The position numbers and the translations under genes were made by a program. Positions 43,427-53,100 of a DNA stretch of 54,988 nt are shown here, piece after piece. Position 1 is the first letter of the stretch. Each line of letters starts with the position of its first letter. Origin of the DNA: an uncultured Alphaproteobacteria bacterium (lineage in GTDB: Bacteria; Pseudomonadota; Alphaproteobacteria; Rhizobiales; Ancalomicrobiaceae); the NCBI GenBank assembly GCA_937864925.1, contig CALMFH010000262.1, positions 1 to 54,988 of the forward strand, given 5' to 3'. Below the pieces are notes generated by a model. The model saw only the letters and a program-made list of their open reading frames with translations. It was not told the origin of the DNA and ran no database searches.

Positions 43427-43500
43427 CCCTATGCGGGAAGAAAGCCGTGGCGCGGACACGTGCGGCGATGTCCGCGAACGGCTCCGGCTTCCGCATAGGG
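43427..43500 (+). ncRNA. 74-nt long imperfect hairpin upstream of the SinR-family gene
   Basis: CCCTATGCGGGAAG (43427-43440) pairs with CTTCCGCATAGGG (43488-43500) with one bulge. Inside, GCCG pairs with CGGC, and CGCGGACA (43451-43458) pairs with TGTCCGCG (43469-43476) around a 10-nt loop. Small internal loops separate the stems. It lies between two divergent genes, 61 bp before the SinR-family start. It may be a leader RNA structure, a small RNA or a protein site; transcription is not shown. Confidence 0.5.
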
Positions 43501-43561
43501 AGTCAGGACGCATTTCCGGCCTTGTCCGGCCCCGCGTCGAAACCGGTCAAGGAGACCCAAC

Positions 43562-43843
43562 ATGATCTATGCAATCAACTACGACCTGAAGCGTCCGGGT
43601 CAGAACTATGAAGCGTTGTACGAAGCAATCAAGAACTGCGGCTCGTCCTGGTGGCATTTTCTCGGATCGACCTGGCTGGTCGATACCAGCCTCGATGCCA
43701 AGGGCGTTTGGGACCGTATCGCGCCGCACGTCGACAACAACGACTTCTTCCTCGTGATCGGCGTGACCCGCGACTACCAGGGCTGGCTGCCGCAGGAAGC
43801 CTGGGACTGGATCAACAGCCGTCAGCTCAAGATGGCGGCGTAA
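43562..43843 (+). CDS. SinR-family small protein, Cas2/VapD-like fold suspected
   Basis: 93-aa protein (MIYAINYDLKRPGQNYEALYEAI) usually labelled SinR family although unlike Bacillus SinR. The beta-strand opening YAINYDL, a helix pair and a second strand FFLVIGVTRD resemble the ferredoxin-like fold of Cas2/VapD; this is my inference. AAGGAG lies 7-8 nt before the ATG. It is followed 10 bp later by an 85-aa gene on the same strand. No CRISPR array or cas1 is present. Confidence 0.65.
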   Translation: MIYAINYDLKRPGQNYEALYEAIKNCGSSWWHFLGSTWLVDTSLDAKGVWDRIAPHVDNNDFFLVIGVTRDYQGWLPQEAWDWINSRQLKMAA

Positions 43844-43853
43844 GGAGACCAAT

Positions 43854-44111
43854 ATGCGCGTTCAAGGTGCCGTCATTCGCGAGCAAGGCCAGACCTTCGC
43901 CGTTGTCGTCGTCAAGCCGCACGTCGTCCAGAACCGGACGGCGGCGGCCGATGCCATTCAGGGCTTCACGCCGGTCTTCGGCGTGCCGGTAGTCCTGATG
44001 GCGCAGGATGGGCGTGGCCGCCCGACTTTCTACGGTCGGCCGGACATTGCTAAGTTCATGTCGGAAGTGCCGCTGAACGCGATCCCTTGGCGGGAATACA
44101 CGATCAACTGA
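43854..44111 (+). CDS. Hypothetical protein, partner of the SinR-family gene
   Basis: 85-aa protein (MRVQGAVIREQGQTFAVVVVKPHVVQNRTAAADAI) that looks globular with beta-rich halves, ending PWREYTIN. AAGGAG lies 6 nt before its ATG. The 10-bp spacing implies an operon with the 93-aa protein. Function unknown. Confidence 0.65.
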   Translation: MRVQGAVIREQGQTFAVVVVKPHVVQNRTAAADAIQGFTPVFGVPVVLMAQDGRGRPTFYGRPDIAKFMSEVPLNAIPWREYTIN

Positions 44112-44135
44112 TGCGCGGCATGGCCAATCTTTGCA

Positions 44136-44160
44136 GCGGGCGGACTCACAGACTGCCCGC
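44136..44160 (+). terminator. Weak stem-loop after the 85-aa gene
   Basis: GCGGGC (44136-44141) and GCCCGC (44155-44160) with a 13-nt loop, followed by CTATTTCT, 25 bp beyond the stop codon. Confidence 0.4.
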
Positions 44161-44315
44161 CTATTTCTCAATGACGATTCACATTCCGTTTCTTGAGCCT
44201 GGGCGGGTGCGGCAGAACGCGATCGATGGACTTCTCATCGGACGACAAACAACCATTTATATATTTTTGAGAATGGCATATACTAAGAGTTTAAAAACAT
44301 GTCATGGAGGTAGTT

Positions 44316-44981
44316 GTGTCAGCGCTAGATATTCCGCTCCGCAAAGCCCTGCGGCTGTTCTATGCGCCGCAACCACTCCGCCGATCGATCCTGAAGGAGG
44401 ATATTCGACTCGACCGTAAAAAAGAAGAAGGTGGAAATCGCAGCCAAGGTGGTGATTTTTACCTTCCATTCTGGTCTGACGTGAAGCAACACATAGCTGG
44501 TTCTAATGACCTTTCAGAAATGACTGATGCACGTATACGCTCAAATAGAAGATTCAAGAGATTATACCCACTCCTGAAGGATGGAGTAATCGAGCTTCTT
44601 GCCGCAAAATTGCGTTGGTCAAACGAACCAGTTCAAATAGTCCCAAAGAGCGTCCATGGAAATCTGCGATTCGAAGGCATTGGAGGCATCATTCGCATAC
44701 ATGACGCCCTTCATGCGCGTGTAAGAGGACAATATACTCGCGTCGTTTATCCTTACTTCAGCGAGGAACCCGCGCTTCCAGAAGAGGGCGGCAGGCTGGG
44801 CTTATGGGCAATGCAGTGCGCCCTTAGCGAAATTGACCCGGATGATGTTCGAATTATTGACATATTACGCCGAAAATTCTTTTCTCCACAAGTAACTCCA
44901 CTCAAAGGTAACGAAGAGTCAGTGTTTAAATTAAATTATACTGCATTGATTGCCGAATGGGAACATCTGAAGCTGGAGTAA
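44316..44981 (+). CDS. Hypothetical protein, AT-richer than its neighbours
   Basis: 221-aa protein (VSALDIPLRKALRLFYAPQPLRRSIL...). GTG 44316 is chosen because GGAGGT ends 4 nt upstream; an ATG at 44304 is in frame but lies on that site. Codon use is clearly less G/C-rich (many ATA, AAA, TTA), a sign of separate acquisition. No motif is recognised. A possible promoter TTGAGA-17-TTTAAA (44267-44295) precedes it. It stands next to the DUF3800 pair and could belong to the same accessory cassette. Confidence 0.6.
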   Translation: MSALDIPLRKALRLFYAPQPLRRSILKEDIRLDRKKEEGGNRSQGGDFYLPFWSDVKQHIAGSNDLSEMTDARIRSNRRFKRLYPLLKDGVIELLAAKLRWSNEPVQIVPKSVHGNLRFEGIGGIIRIHDALHARVRGQYTRVVYPYFSEEPALPEEGGRLGLWAMQCALSEIDPDDVRIIDILRRKFFSPQVTPLKGNEESVFKLNYTALIAEWEHLKLE

Positions 44982-45113
44982 AATTGGATTATCGGCTCTA
45001 TTGCTTCCTCCCAACAATTGGACGCCCCGATGACAGCGGGTTCAGAAGGCATCTAGTGTCACCTTCCGGCGCAATGCGTCCCTATATAGGAGCGGCGGAC
45101 GGGAGGCGTGACC

Positions 45114-46178
45114 ATGGAATGTTTCCGGATCGACGAAAGCGGCTACACTGGGTTCGACCTTCTCAACCCTCAGCAACGTCTCCAGGGCGCCGCAGCGATC
45201 GCGATCAGCGACGAGGATGCGGCTCGCCTGATCGATGAACACTTTCCGCGTCGCCAAGCGCCGGAGCTGAAATATCGCGTCCTGTCGCGGCGCCCTAGCA
45301 GTCGACGTCATCTTCTTGCACTGTTGCGTGATCTTCTGCAAAGTTACAAGTGCGTCACACACATTTTAGACAAGCGATACATGCTGATCCTGATGTTCTG
45401 CGACTACGCCGTGGAGCCTTGGTACTATGAGCGCGGGGTCGACTTCTACGCCGACGGCCAGAACTATGCGATGGGATCGCTGCTGAGTGTCGTGGGGCGA
45501 ACGATGCTAGGAGCTGAGCCGTTCGAGGCGATGCTGGCGGCCTTCCAGCGCGCGGTGAAAGAGAAGACACCCGAGAGCCTCCGCGCCCTCGTCGTTGCCG
45601 CGCGCCGTACCAACTGGCAGGCATTTCCCGAGGCAATTGGACCCTTGGCGAGAGATGCGTGCCCGGACTGCCTGAGAGCGATAGCCACGCCGGGTATCTC
45701 GACCGACCTCGCCATGGTGGTCATGCAGGCGTTGATCAGCCGGATGGAAGTTATGGCTGACGGCCCCTATCGCGTTGAGCACGACGAGTCGAAGAATTTA
45801 GCCACCTACCATGACCTACTGCAGGCTTTCATAGATCACACCGATGAAGTCGAGTTGCGGCAGACGGCGATCGCAAGCTTCAAATTCCCCTTGAAGCTGA
45901 CGGAGGTAACTCAGGTCAACTCAAAGACCAGCCCGGCCATCCAGTTGGCGGACGTCATGATCGGTGCTGCGCTTGAGGCGGGTTACATCATGACCGGCCA
46001 GCGTACGGAGGGCCTTGATCCAGATGCCCTTCTGCCTCTCTTCAAGGATAATCAATTGATCCACATGTTCCCGGACCTCGATTTTGAGGCGCAGAAGGAA
46101 TTTCGCAGAGGCACCCAGGCGTCGGAGGTGATCGACTATTTCGCCGCGAACTTTGCCTCCAGGGGTAGGGTATCCTGA
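45114..46178 (+). CDS. DUF3800 domain protein
   Basis: 354-aa protein. It begins with the DUF3800 signature FRIDESGYTG, and a later segment AIQLADVMIGAALEAGY carries the conserved Gln-Leu-Ala-Asp. DUF3800 is an RNase H-like fold domain of unproven catalytic role, common near mobile and defence genes. ATG 45114 follows GGGAGG. The next gene starts 2 bp after its stop, so the two form an operon. Confidence 0.75.
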   Translation: MECFRIDESGYTGFDLLNPQQRLQGAAAIAISDEDAARLIDEHFPRRQAPELKYRVLSRRPSSRRHLLALLRDLLQSYKCVTHILDKRYMLILMFCDYAVEPWYYERGVDFYADGQNYAMGSLLSVVGRTMLGAEPFEAMLAAFQRAVKEKTPESLRALVVAARRTNWQAFPEAIGPLARDACPDCLRAIATPGISTDLAMVVMQALISRMEVMADGPYRVEHDESKNLATYHDLLQAFIDHTDEVELRQTAIASFKFPLKLTEVTQVNSKTSPAIQLADVMIGAALEAGYIMTGQRTEGLDPDALLPLFKDNQLIHMFPDLDFEAQKEFRRGTQASEVIDYFAANFASRGRVS

Positions 46179-46180
46179 TT

Positions 46181-47047
46181 ATGGCCGGAAAGATGTGGAA
46201 GAAAGCCAAAGACCGCAACCCTGCGGAGATTTATAATGAGAAGCGGCGGATCATCTTCGCCCAGATGCAGAAGGACCCAACTGTTGCCAAGACCTGGCTC
46301 GACAGTTATTGCACCACGCTCGGCCCGATGGGATATGCGGGGCTGAAGGCGGAGGTCGCCTTCTTCGAACAACACCGCAGGGATCTCAATCTAATTGTCG
46401 CGGCCGACATCGGCGACGCTACTGATTTTGTCGGCGTCGTGGACGGCGCCATGTACCGGATCGACGTCACGACCAATATCGCTTTCAAACGACTAGCCTC
46501 CTACGAGCCACTACAGCTTGAGGGTGCACTTTATAAGGTCGCTGTGTTCGATCAGGGCCGCTTCGACCTCGTGGACATCAACTTCCCATTTTGCGCGCAC
46601 TGCCAAAGCGGCCGTATCTTGCCGACCGCCGTGCTGCTGGAAGAGAACCACAATCAGCACGGCGACAGCCAGTGGTCGAATGACCAACTGCTGGTCAACA
46701 TCTGCAGTGCGTGTGGCGAGGTCAAGGTTGCCGACCGCGTCACCACCCCATTCCTTTACGACTTCGAGTCACTCTACCGTGACCTCAACGAGGCTAAGCA
46801 CGAGGCCGAAGGCCTCGATGAGGCGCCGATTGATGTCCGCGCAGAGGCCGCGGCATACGCGCGCCGCGCCAGCCGCTACTTGTCGAACATCTTCGGAACC
46901 CGCCTGGTCGCGATCGGCGGCAAGAGCTACGAGATCACAAATCCACGCGACGGCGACGGCTACTGGACGGTGAGGTTTGAGGACCAGCTTCCGCTCGTGC
47001 AGGGGCACCTGCATGACAAGTATCCATGGGACGTCTCAAACGGCTGA
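46181..47047 (+). CDS. Hypothetical zinc-ribbon protein, nuclease-like segment
   Basis: 288-aa protein. CAHCQSG...ICSACGE forms a CxxC-x~40-CxxC zinc ribbon in the middle. Before it, ADIGDATDFVGVVDGAMYRIDVTTN has the acidic-strand pattern seen in PD-(D/E)xK-type nuclease cores (Asp, then a D-V-T strand), a weak inference. The C-terminal part is helical (AAAYARRASRYLSNIFG). It starts 2 bp after the DUF3800 gene. The pair may be an uncharacterised nucleic-acid-targeting unit. Confidence 0.65.
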   Translation: MAGKMWKKAKDRNPAEIYNEKRRIIFAQMQKDPTVAKTWLDSYCTTLGPMGYAGLKAEVAFFEQHRRDLNLIVAADIGDATDFVGVVDGAMYRIDVTTNIAFKRLASYEPLQLEGALYKVAVFDQGRFDLVDINFPFCAHCQSGRILPTAVLLEENHNQHGDSQWSNDQLLVNICSACGEVKVADRVTTPFLYDFESLYRDLNEAKHEAEGLDEAPIDVRAEAAAYARRASRYLSNIFGTRLVAIGGKSYEITNPRDGDGYWTVRFEDQLPLVQGHLHDKYPWDVSNG

Positions 47048-47374
47048 ATGCCGCGATCGGACGCCGCGTCGATTGATCCAGAATGGGTCGACTTTATTAG
47101 ATCTAAACTCGGAAAGTGCTTGTCGCCTATGCGATTTAAGTCAGCCAAGCGCAACGCCGGCAGCTTCCGCTTCCGGCGCGATGCGGCCGTTGGAATTGCG
47201 CAGATCTCGGAGCGCTCCGACCGATTTGATCGGATCATTGGAATAGTCCTGCAGCACCGCACATCGCGTCTTCTTAAGTTGAGGCTTCTCCATCAGCAAA
47301 GAGTGGGGAAGCGGGAACAAAGGTGTCTAACCGAAGGCGAGGTTCGACAATTGGTCGGGTGCAAAGCGTTGTAA
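47048..47374 (+). CDS. Possible third gene of the DUF3800 operon
   Basis: 108-aa basic frame (MPRSDAASIDPEWVDFIRSKLGKCLSPMRFKSAKR...). The ATG follows directly after the upstream stop. It lacks a clear ribosome binding site of its own, but stop-start coupling could serve. Arg/Lys-rich with no known motif. Confidence 0.35.
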   Translation: MPRSDAASIDPEWVDFIRSKLGKCLSPMRFKSAKRNAGSFRFRRDAAVGIAQISERSDRFDRIIGIVLQHRTSRLLKLRLLHQQRVGKREQRCLTEGEVRQLVGCKAL

Positions 47375-47468
47375 TTAAAATATATTTTCAAGTTCACAAA
47401 GCTCCGGGTGAACTGGTCGCCGTTCCATCATGCAGAATCGAAGGACGCCTGTGGCCGGTCAGCCGTAC

Positions 47469-47539
47469 CGCGCGGCCGATTGCTCTCCGCGAGTGTCCGT
47501 AAACTCATCGACACGCCGGTCATCGGTGGTTCGTCGGTC
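47469..47539 (+). repeat. Diverged direct repeat, right copy
   Basis: Same-orientation match to 41292-41362 (about 80% over 71 bp). The minus-strand translations of both copies share DRRT.DD.R.DE and RGEQSAAR, and several differences are synonymous, so the repeat may be the remnant of a coding segment. Confidence 0.7.
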
Positions 47540-47758
47540 GGCTTGTTCCTCGCAGCTCCGGCCATAGCGATGCTCCTGCGATGACTTTCCCAACTGTTAC
47601 ATCACCTCACGAGATACGATCCGGCCAGCAGCCAACCCCTCCTTCCCGGGCTCTGCTTCAGCCTTCGGTCGCAGTAGTTCAGGAGCGTTCTGTGACGATG
47701 GAGACACCTGTTCTGCGGCGCATCTGCGAACGGTTGGAGCCGTCAAGAGTGCCTTCTC

Positions 47759-47784
47759 TCGGGCAACTCGGGCCCCCGCAACCA
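47759..47784 (+). pseudogene. Decayed initiator tRNA 3' end, possible second attachment site
   Basis: Aligns to 4305-4331 with 23 of 27 positions matching, including 14 identical bases, GGCCCCCGCAACCA (47771-47784). The T-loop is damaged (one deletion, three changes). A hairpin follows 6 nt later, as a terminator follows the intact fragment. Same orientation as the copy at 4285. Confidence 0.5.
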
Positions 47785-47789
47785 AAATG

Positions 47790-47822
47790 AGCTCCCGTGG
47801 TCCAACGACCCGGGGGCTTCGT
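47790..47822 (+). terminator. Hairpin after the decayed tRNA end
   Basis: AGCTCCCGTGGTC (47790-47802), loop CAAC, GACCCGGGGGCT (47807-47818): 12 pairs including one G-T and one bulge, followed by TTCGTCGTTT. Resembles a degraded tRNA terminator. Confidence 0.45.
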
Positions 47823-48178
47823 CGTTTCATCGGAACAACCCGCCGGCGGCAGCGCCATCGGGCTCGGAGGACGACAGCGCAGGGGTGGGGTGTCGGACCG
47901 CTGTTCCAAGGTGTTGCGAGGTTTGGCGCTGCCGTTGCGGTATAGCTTCCGACGGACCGCTCGGCTTCGGACCTCGAGCGGCTTCCCGTCGCGATGTCCC
48001 CCGGCCAGAGGTTTCCGTTCCCTCCTTCTGCGGCCGGGCGCGGCAGCTCGGACGGCGAATACGCGTTTGGATCGGCAGCTCGAATCGCCGGACGCTGCGC
48101 GATCGGGTCCACCGCGTCGACGACCGGGGTCTCTCGGCGGCCGACCCGAGTTCCTGCCGAATAGCCATCCCCGCCCGG

Positions 48179-48528
48179 CTAACGAACGACCGGCGGGGCG
48201 AACGCGCCGAGATCGTCGAGACCGGACCTGACGGCATCGGCCAGGGTTTCGTCCGGCAGCGTTTCGTACCGCGACCGGTCGCATCGGAGTGCTTCGGGTA
48301 GGACCATCACGAACCCGCCGGCGGCGAGATTCTGTAGGCGGGCTGCCCGTCGCACAGCGGCGAGTCGGCGCCGCATCGGGGTAGGATCCAGAGGTCAGCG
48401 AAGCGTTCGAAAATGACGTCAGTCGGACCGCGGACGGCGACGTCGGACACCCACCGATCGACGGACGGATCGAGTACTGGTTCCAGAACGAAGTCCGTAG
48501 TCTGCAGAAAAGGGTGCAGCGCCGGCAA
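48179..48528 (-). pseudogene. Possible frameshifted remnant
   Basis: A minus-strand frame MPALHPFLQTTDFVLEPVLD...RFADLWILPRCG (48528 to about 48330) appears to continue after a one-base shift as LAAGGFVMVLPEALRCDRSRYETLPDETLADAVRSGLDD, ending at 48179. The composition is more protein-like than the surrounding frames. The family is not recognised; it may be a broken polysaccharide-locus gene. Confidence 0.3.
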
Positions 48529-49153
48529 CGAACGCGGTGAGGGACGAGGCCTAGCCGGCAGGGCGACCGGGGCCGGGAGTGCGCGCGGTTGTTCGGGGGA
48601 TCCGCTCGGCTTGTGATGTCGGCACCGCGTCGGTTCTCGCCGACTTCGGCACCGAGGTCATGCCGTTGCAGGTCGATGAGAACTCGGTCTCGGTCGCTCG
48701 CGGAGCGCAGCCCATACGGCGCGTTCGGTCGCGCAGGCCGGCACTGCACCGACCCTCTCACCGGGCCGGCAAGGGGGGGGCGGTTTTCCAACCGTCGCGA
48801 TCAGCGGTGTCGAATCCGGTCGAGCGAACCAGCGGCATCTCCGAGCGAGGCGTTCTCCGCCCGGGGCTTCGAGGACTGCGCCGGGCGGAAGACCGGTGAA
48901 GGCCCATGTCGACACGGGTTGCGACGCGCGGCGCCGGCTCGTCGAAGGTTCCGAGGCCACCTTCGCCTTCGGTATGCGCGGTCGGGCGGATACCGGCCGG
49001 AGATGCGCGTGGTCGATGTATGTCCGGCGGCTGCTACGACACACTTCGGATTGACGTCGCCAAGCGGTGCGAATAGGTTGCGGGCCGGCTTGATCGGAAC
49101 AGTGTCGCCTCAGTTCCGCATCGGTATTTTTGTCTATTCGAGGGGAAATTACA

Positions 49154-50131
49154 GTGAAAAAGACCATCTTGGTGTGTGGAGCCGGTGGGTTTATCGGTAG
49201 TCATCTGGTCAAGCGGCTGAAATCGGAAGGCCATTGGGTGCGCGGCGTCGATTTGAAGTACCCGCGTTACGAGCCGACGTCTGCCGACGACTTCGCCGTG
49301 GGTGATCTGCGCGACCAGTCGTTCGTTCGGGACATCGTCGATCGCCGTTTCGACGAAGTCTATCAGTTGGCAGCCGATATGGGCGGGGCCGGCTTCGTTT
49401 TCACCGGCGAGAACGACGCTGAGATCATGCAGAATTCGGCGATGATCAACCTGAACGTGCTCGAAGCCCTGCGACGCCGCAATTGCGGTCGAGTTTTCTA
49501 TTCGTCGTCGGCATGCATGTATCCTCAAGAAAATCAGGTCGACCCCGACAACCCGAACTGCGCCGAAGACAGTGCCTATCCGGCTCATCCCGACAGCGAA
49601 TACGGGTGGGAGAAGCTGTTTTCCGAGCGTCTGTATCTGGCCTACGCGCGCAACCACGGCATGGTCGTGCGGATCGCCCGTTTCCACAACATCTTCGGCG
49701 AGCTGGGTTCGTGGAGCGACGGCCGTGAGAAGGCACCGGCGGCGATGTGCCGTAAGGTTGCGATGGTGGAGGACGGCGGCACGATCGACATCTGGGGCGA
49801 TGGCTCGCAGACCCGCTCGTTCCTTCACGTCAGTGAATGCCTCGAAGGCGTGATCAGGCTGACGCGCTCCGATTTCGTCGGTCCGGTCAATATCGGTTCG
49901 GACGAGATGGTGACGATCAACGAGTTGGTCGACCGTGTCGCCGCCATCGCCGGCAAGACCGTGCACAAGCGACACATTCCCGGCCCGACCGGCGTTCGCG
50001 GTCGCAATTCGGACAACCGTCTGATCCGCGAGAAGCTCGGGTGGGCACCCAGCACCCGCCTCGACGACGGTCTGCGGTCCACCTATCGGTGGATCCTGCA
50101 GCAGGTGGAAGCGAAGATGGTCGATCGGTGA
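49154..50131 (+). CDS. GDP-mannose 3,5-epimerase-like NAD-dependent enzyme
   Basis: 325-aa extended short-chain dehydrogenase. GAGGFIG (9-15) binds NAD; YGWEK is the YxxxK pair; SSACMYP carries the active-site Cys; FHNIFGELGSWSDGREKAPAAMCRK closely matches the GDP-mannose 3,5-epimerase pattern, as does LAADMGGAGFVFTGENDAEIM. It makes GDP-L-galactose/gulose-type sugars, here presumably for surface polysaccharide. GTG 49154 (GAGGGG upstream) is preferred to an upstream TTG. It is followed 41 bp later by the giant glycosyltransferase. Confidence 0.82.
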   Translation: MKKTILVCGAGGFIGSHLVKRLKSEGHWVRGVDLKYPRYEPTSADDFAVGDLRDQSFVRDIVDRRFDEVYQLAADMGGAGFVFTGENDAEIMQNSAMINLNVLEALRRRNCGRVFYSSSACMYPQENQVDPDNPNCAEDSAYPAHPDSEYGWEKLFSERLYLAYARNHGMVVRIARFHNIFGELGSWSDGREKAPAAMCRKVAMVEDGGTIDIWGDGSQTRSFLHVSECLEGVIRLTRSDFVGPVNIGSDEMVTINELVDRVAAIAGKTVHKRHIPGPTGVRGRNSDNRLIREKLGWAPSTRLDDGLRSTYRWILQQVEAKMVDR

Positions 50132-50172
50132 AGAAGGGGCCTCTTCCGTTCAATCCTGCATCGAGGGTAAAC

Positions 50173-53100
50173 ATGTTCAAGGTCGCAATAGACTGTTTCC
50201 ATTTCGTAGGTTTGAAGGGCGGTTCGGGGGGGGCTGGAACCTACGTGACCGATCTGGTCACGCATCTCGCGCGTCTGACGCCGGTAGAGGTCGTCGTATC
50301 GCCCGACAATGCGAGGCTGTTTTCGGCTGCGGCACATCAGGTTCCCGACCTGAGCATGATCGTCGGCGAGCGCGGGGCGCACGCCGACGCATTGCGCAGG
50401 GTCGCCGAACGCGTCGACGTTCTCTATGCCCCGTTCACCGGCCTGCCGGAACGCGAAACCTACGCTCGGCTGCGGTGTGTGTCGGCGATCCACGACATCC
50501 AACACCGGATGTTGTCGGGCTTCTTCGGGGCGGAAGAACGCCTGATACGCGATGCGGAATACGCGACCGCCGCTCGGATGGCCGACGGCATCCTCACCTT
50601 TTCGCAAGCCGAGCGGCAACGGATCATCGAGGCGTACTCGCCGGATGCCCCGGTGTCGGTCGTACCTCATGCACCGTTCAACGCCGAACAGAAGGCCGGA
50701 GAGTCGGTGTCCGGTGCGTCGTTCACCGAAAAGTACGGTCGCTACATCCTCTATCCGGCGGTCAACTGGCCACACAAGAATCATTTTCGGCTTCTCGAAG
50801 CCATGCGGCAACTCGGCGACCGGCGGAGCCTTTCCGATCTCCGTTTGGTGCTGACAGGCGCGTCCTGCGTCGAGCAGCGGGATCACGTCTATCGCGATCT
50901 GATGTCGTTTCCGGACCTGCGGCACCGCATCGTCGATCTCGGGTTCGTCACCAGCCGACAGCTTCTGGGGTTGATGCGAGGGGCGCAGGCGCTGGTGTTT
51001 CCGAGTCTCTTCGAAGGATTCGGCATTCCCGTCCTCGAGGCGATGCGCGCCGGAACGCCGGTCATCGCGTCGAACCTGGCGGTCTTCCAGGAATGGTTCG
51101 GTGGCGGCTTCGTTCCGCTGACAGATCCTCTGTCGCCGACCACCATGGCCGACGAGATCGCCGCCGCACTCGAAGACGCACCGACGCTGAAGACCGTCGC
51201 CACGACCGGGCATCAGCTGAGCCTCGCGTTCACTTCGGAACGGATGGCTTCCGAAACGCTCGCCGTTCTCCGGCAGGTCCGGGCGGCACCACCGGTGGTG
51301 ATCCGCAGTCGCGAAGCACCGAGTTCGACCGAATGGCAACGGCCGTCGCATGATCTCATGGTCCATGTCGACGTGCCGTGGGGTGCCGTCGAGGCGGTCG
51401 CGACGGCCGCTGCGGCGGTGAAGGCCGGGGGGAATCTGAGGCGGACCCACCTCCATCTCATGGTCGCCGAAGAGGGGAGACCCTCGCTCGACGCGCGCAC
51501 GACCTGCCTCGCGACGCTGCGCGAGTCGGGAGCGGTTTCGTTCTACGATCCGTCGAACGGGCGGCACCGCAACCTGACGGCACGCTTCAACGTCACCAAC
51601 TACGAGACGGCACCGTTCCATCTGTTCCTGTCGGCCGACGAATTCGTCGCTCTCGCCCGCGATCCCGCCAAGGCCATCGCGCGTTTGTCGCCCCGCCTTC
51701 TGCGCCCGGGTGCCGCCGACGGCTATTACTTCGGGGAAACGCCGTGTCCCGAGGTGCGGCGAAACCTCTTCCAACGGCTGCAGTCGGATCCAGCGGTGTT
51801 CGAGACGTCGCTGGAGTCGAATCCGGCACTCCGCACCGGCCTGTTCGCGGTCGCCACGTCGGCATTCGGCCTCCTCGGCGGCGACCCGTTTTCACCAGGG
51901 GCAGCGGCGAGCCTTTTCGCGAGCGGGCGAATCATGGCTCCGAAACGACGCTTCGCCTATGTGGAACCCGAGCTGATCGGCTACGTGGGGCACCACTTCG
52001 GTCTCACCCGGATGGTCTGCCACGCCGCCGAGGCCGCGGGATTCGAATGTGTCGTGGGAACCAACCGCGCTTGGTCCGCCCAACTCGACGGTATCGAAGG
52101 CCCGATTCGCGCCGAGCCGGCATTCTCCAGTTTCAAGGACGGGTCGCAGCCACACGTGGTGCCGAGTGTCTTCGCGCAGGAACTGCTGGCGTTCATGCGC
52201 AAGATGGCGCTGAACGACCGGGACGTCGTCTATCTCCACATGCCCTACCCGACCCTGATGGTCGGCATCCTGGAACTGGTCGCAACGCTGCCGCTCAACA
52301 CCCTGCCGACGTTCTCGATCCGCATCTGCATGGACGACGGCGGCTTCGGCGGGCACGGTATCCGGCAGACGAGCGTCATCCGCTCCATTCGGAAGCTCGG
52401 TCCCGCCCGGCGGAGCCGCTTCCGCTTCACGGTCGAGTCGGCGGTATTGCAGTCCTATTTCGCCGAGAAGACGGGGGAGATCTTCCCGATCGTCCTCAAC
52501 CCGTCGAGCATCGATCTGGCACGTGCCAAGATACTCGCCACCAGGCGGCGGCAGGATCGGGCCGCCGATGCGCCGGTCGTCTTCGGTTACTTCGGCGAGG
52601 CCCGGGAGGAGAAAGGCTTCGTTCTCGTCCCCGAAATAATCGAGGTGCTGGTGCGTCGCCACGGCCCGAAAGCGGTGAGATTCGCCATTCAGGTTTCGGC
52701 GGCGTCGGACAACGACACGCCGCGCGTGCGCGCCGCGCGCGAGAAGATCCTGGCGCTTCAGGAGGAAACGCGGAGCGACGGTACCATCGTCCTCTACGGC
52801 AAGTTCGACACCATGGCCGGATATTACACGGCCATGAGCGAATGCGACGCCATGCTGCTCCCGTACGAAAAGAGGTCCTATGCCATCCGTGGGTCGGGCG
52901 TGGTGCTCGAAGCCATGCGACTCGGCATGCCGGTCGTGGTGACCGCCGGCACGGACATGGCGACGACATTCGCCGGATCAGCCTGCGTGGCCGCGGAGAT
53001 GACCGTGCAGGCCTTCGCCCATGCCTGCAGCACGTTGCTGGATGATCGCGATCACTTGGTCGAACGAACCGAAGCCTTCGTGAAGACCAGCCCGCTGTTC

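Larger units (their letters stand above)
47375..49153. other. Gene-poor 1.8-kb boundary region
   Basis: No convincing intact gene on either strand. It contains the right copy of the diverged repeat, a decayed tRNA 3' end with hairpin, and a possible frameshifted frame, each listed separately. Arg/Pro-rich open frames here look like GC artefacts. The region looks like a decayed element boundary. Confidence 0.5.

Noticed and set aside
43562-43843. CRISPR-Cas locus suggested by the Cas2-like protein
   Set aside because: No cas1, no other cas genes and no regularly spaced repeats anywhere in the window.
47597-48791. Several Arg/Pro/Ser-rich frames between 47.6 and 48.8 kb
   Set aside because: No start signals, no globular composition and mutually overlapping on both strands.
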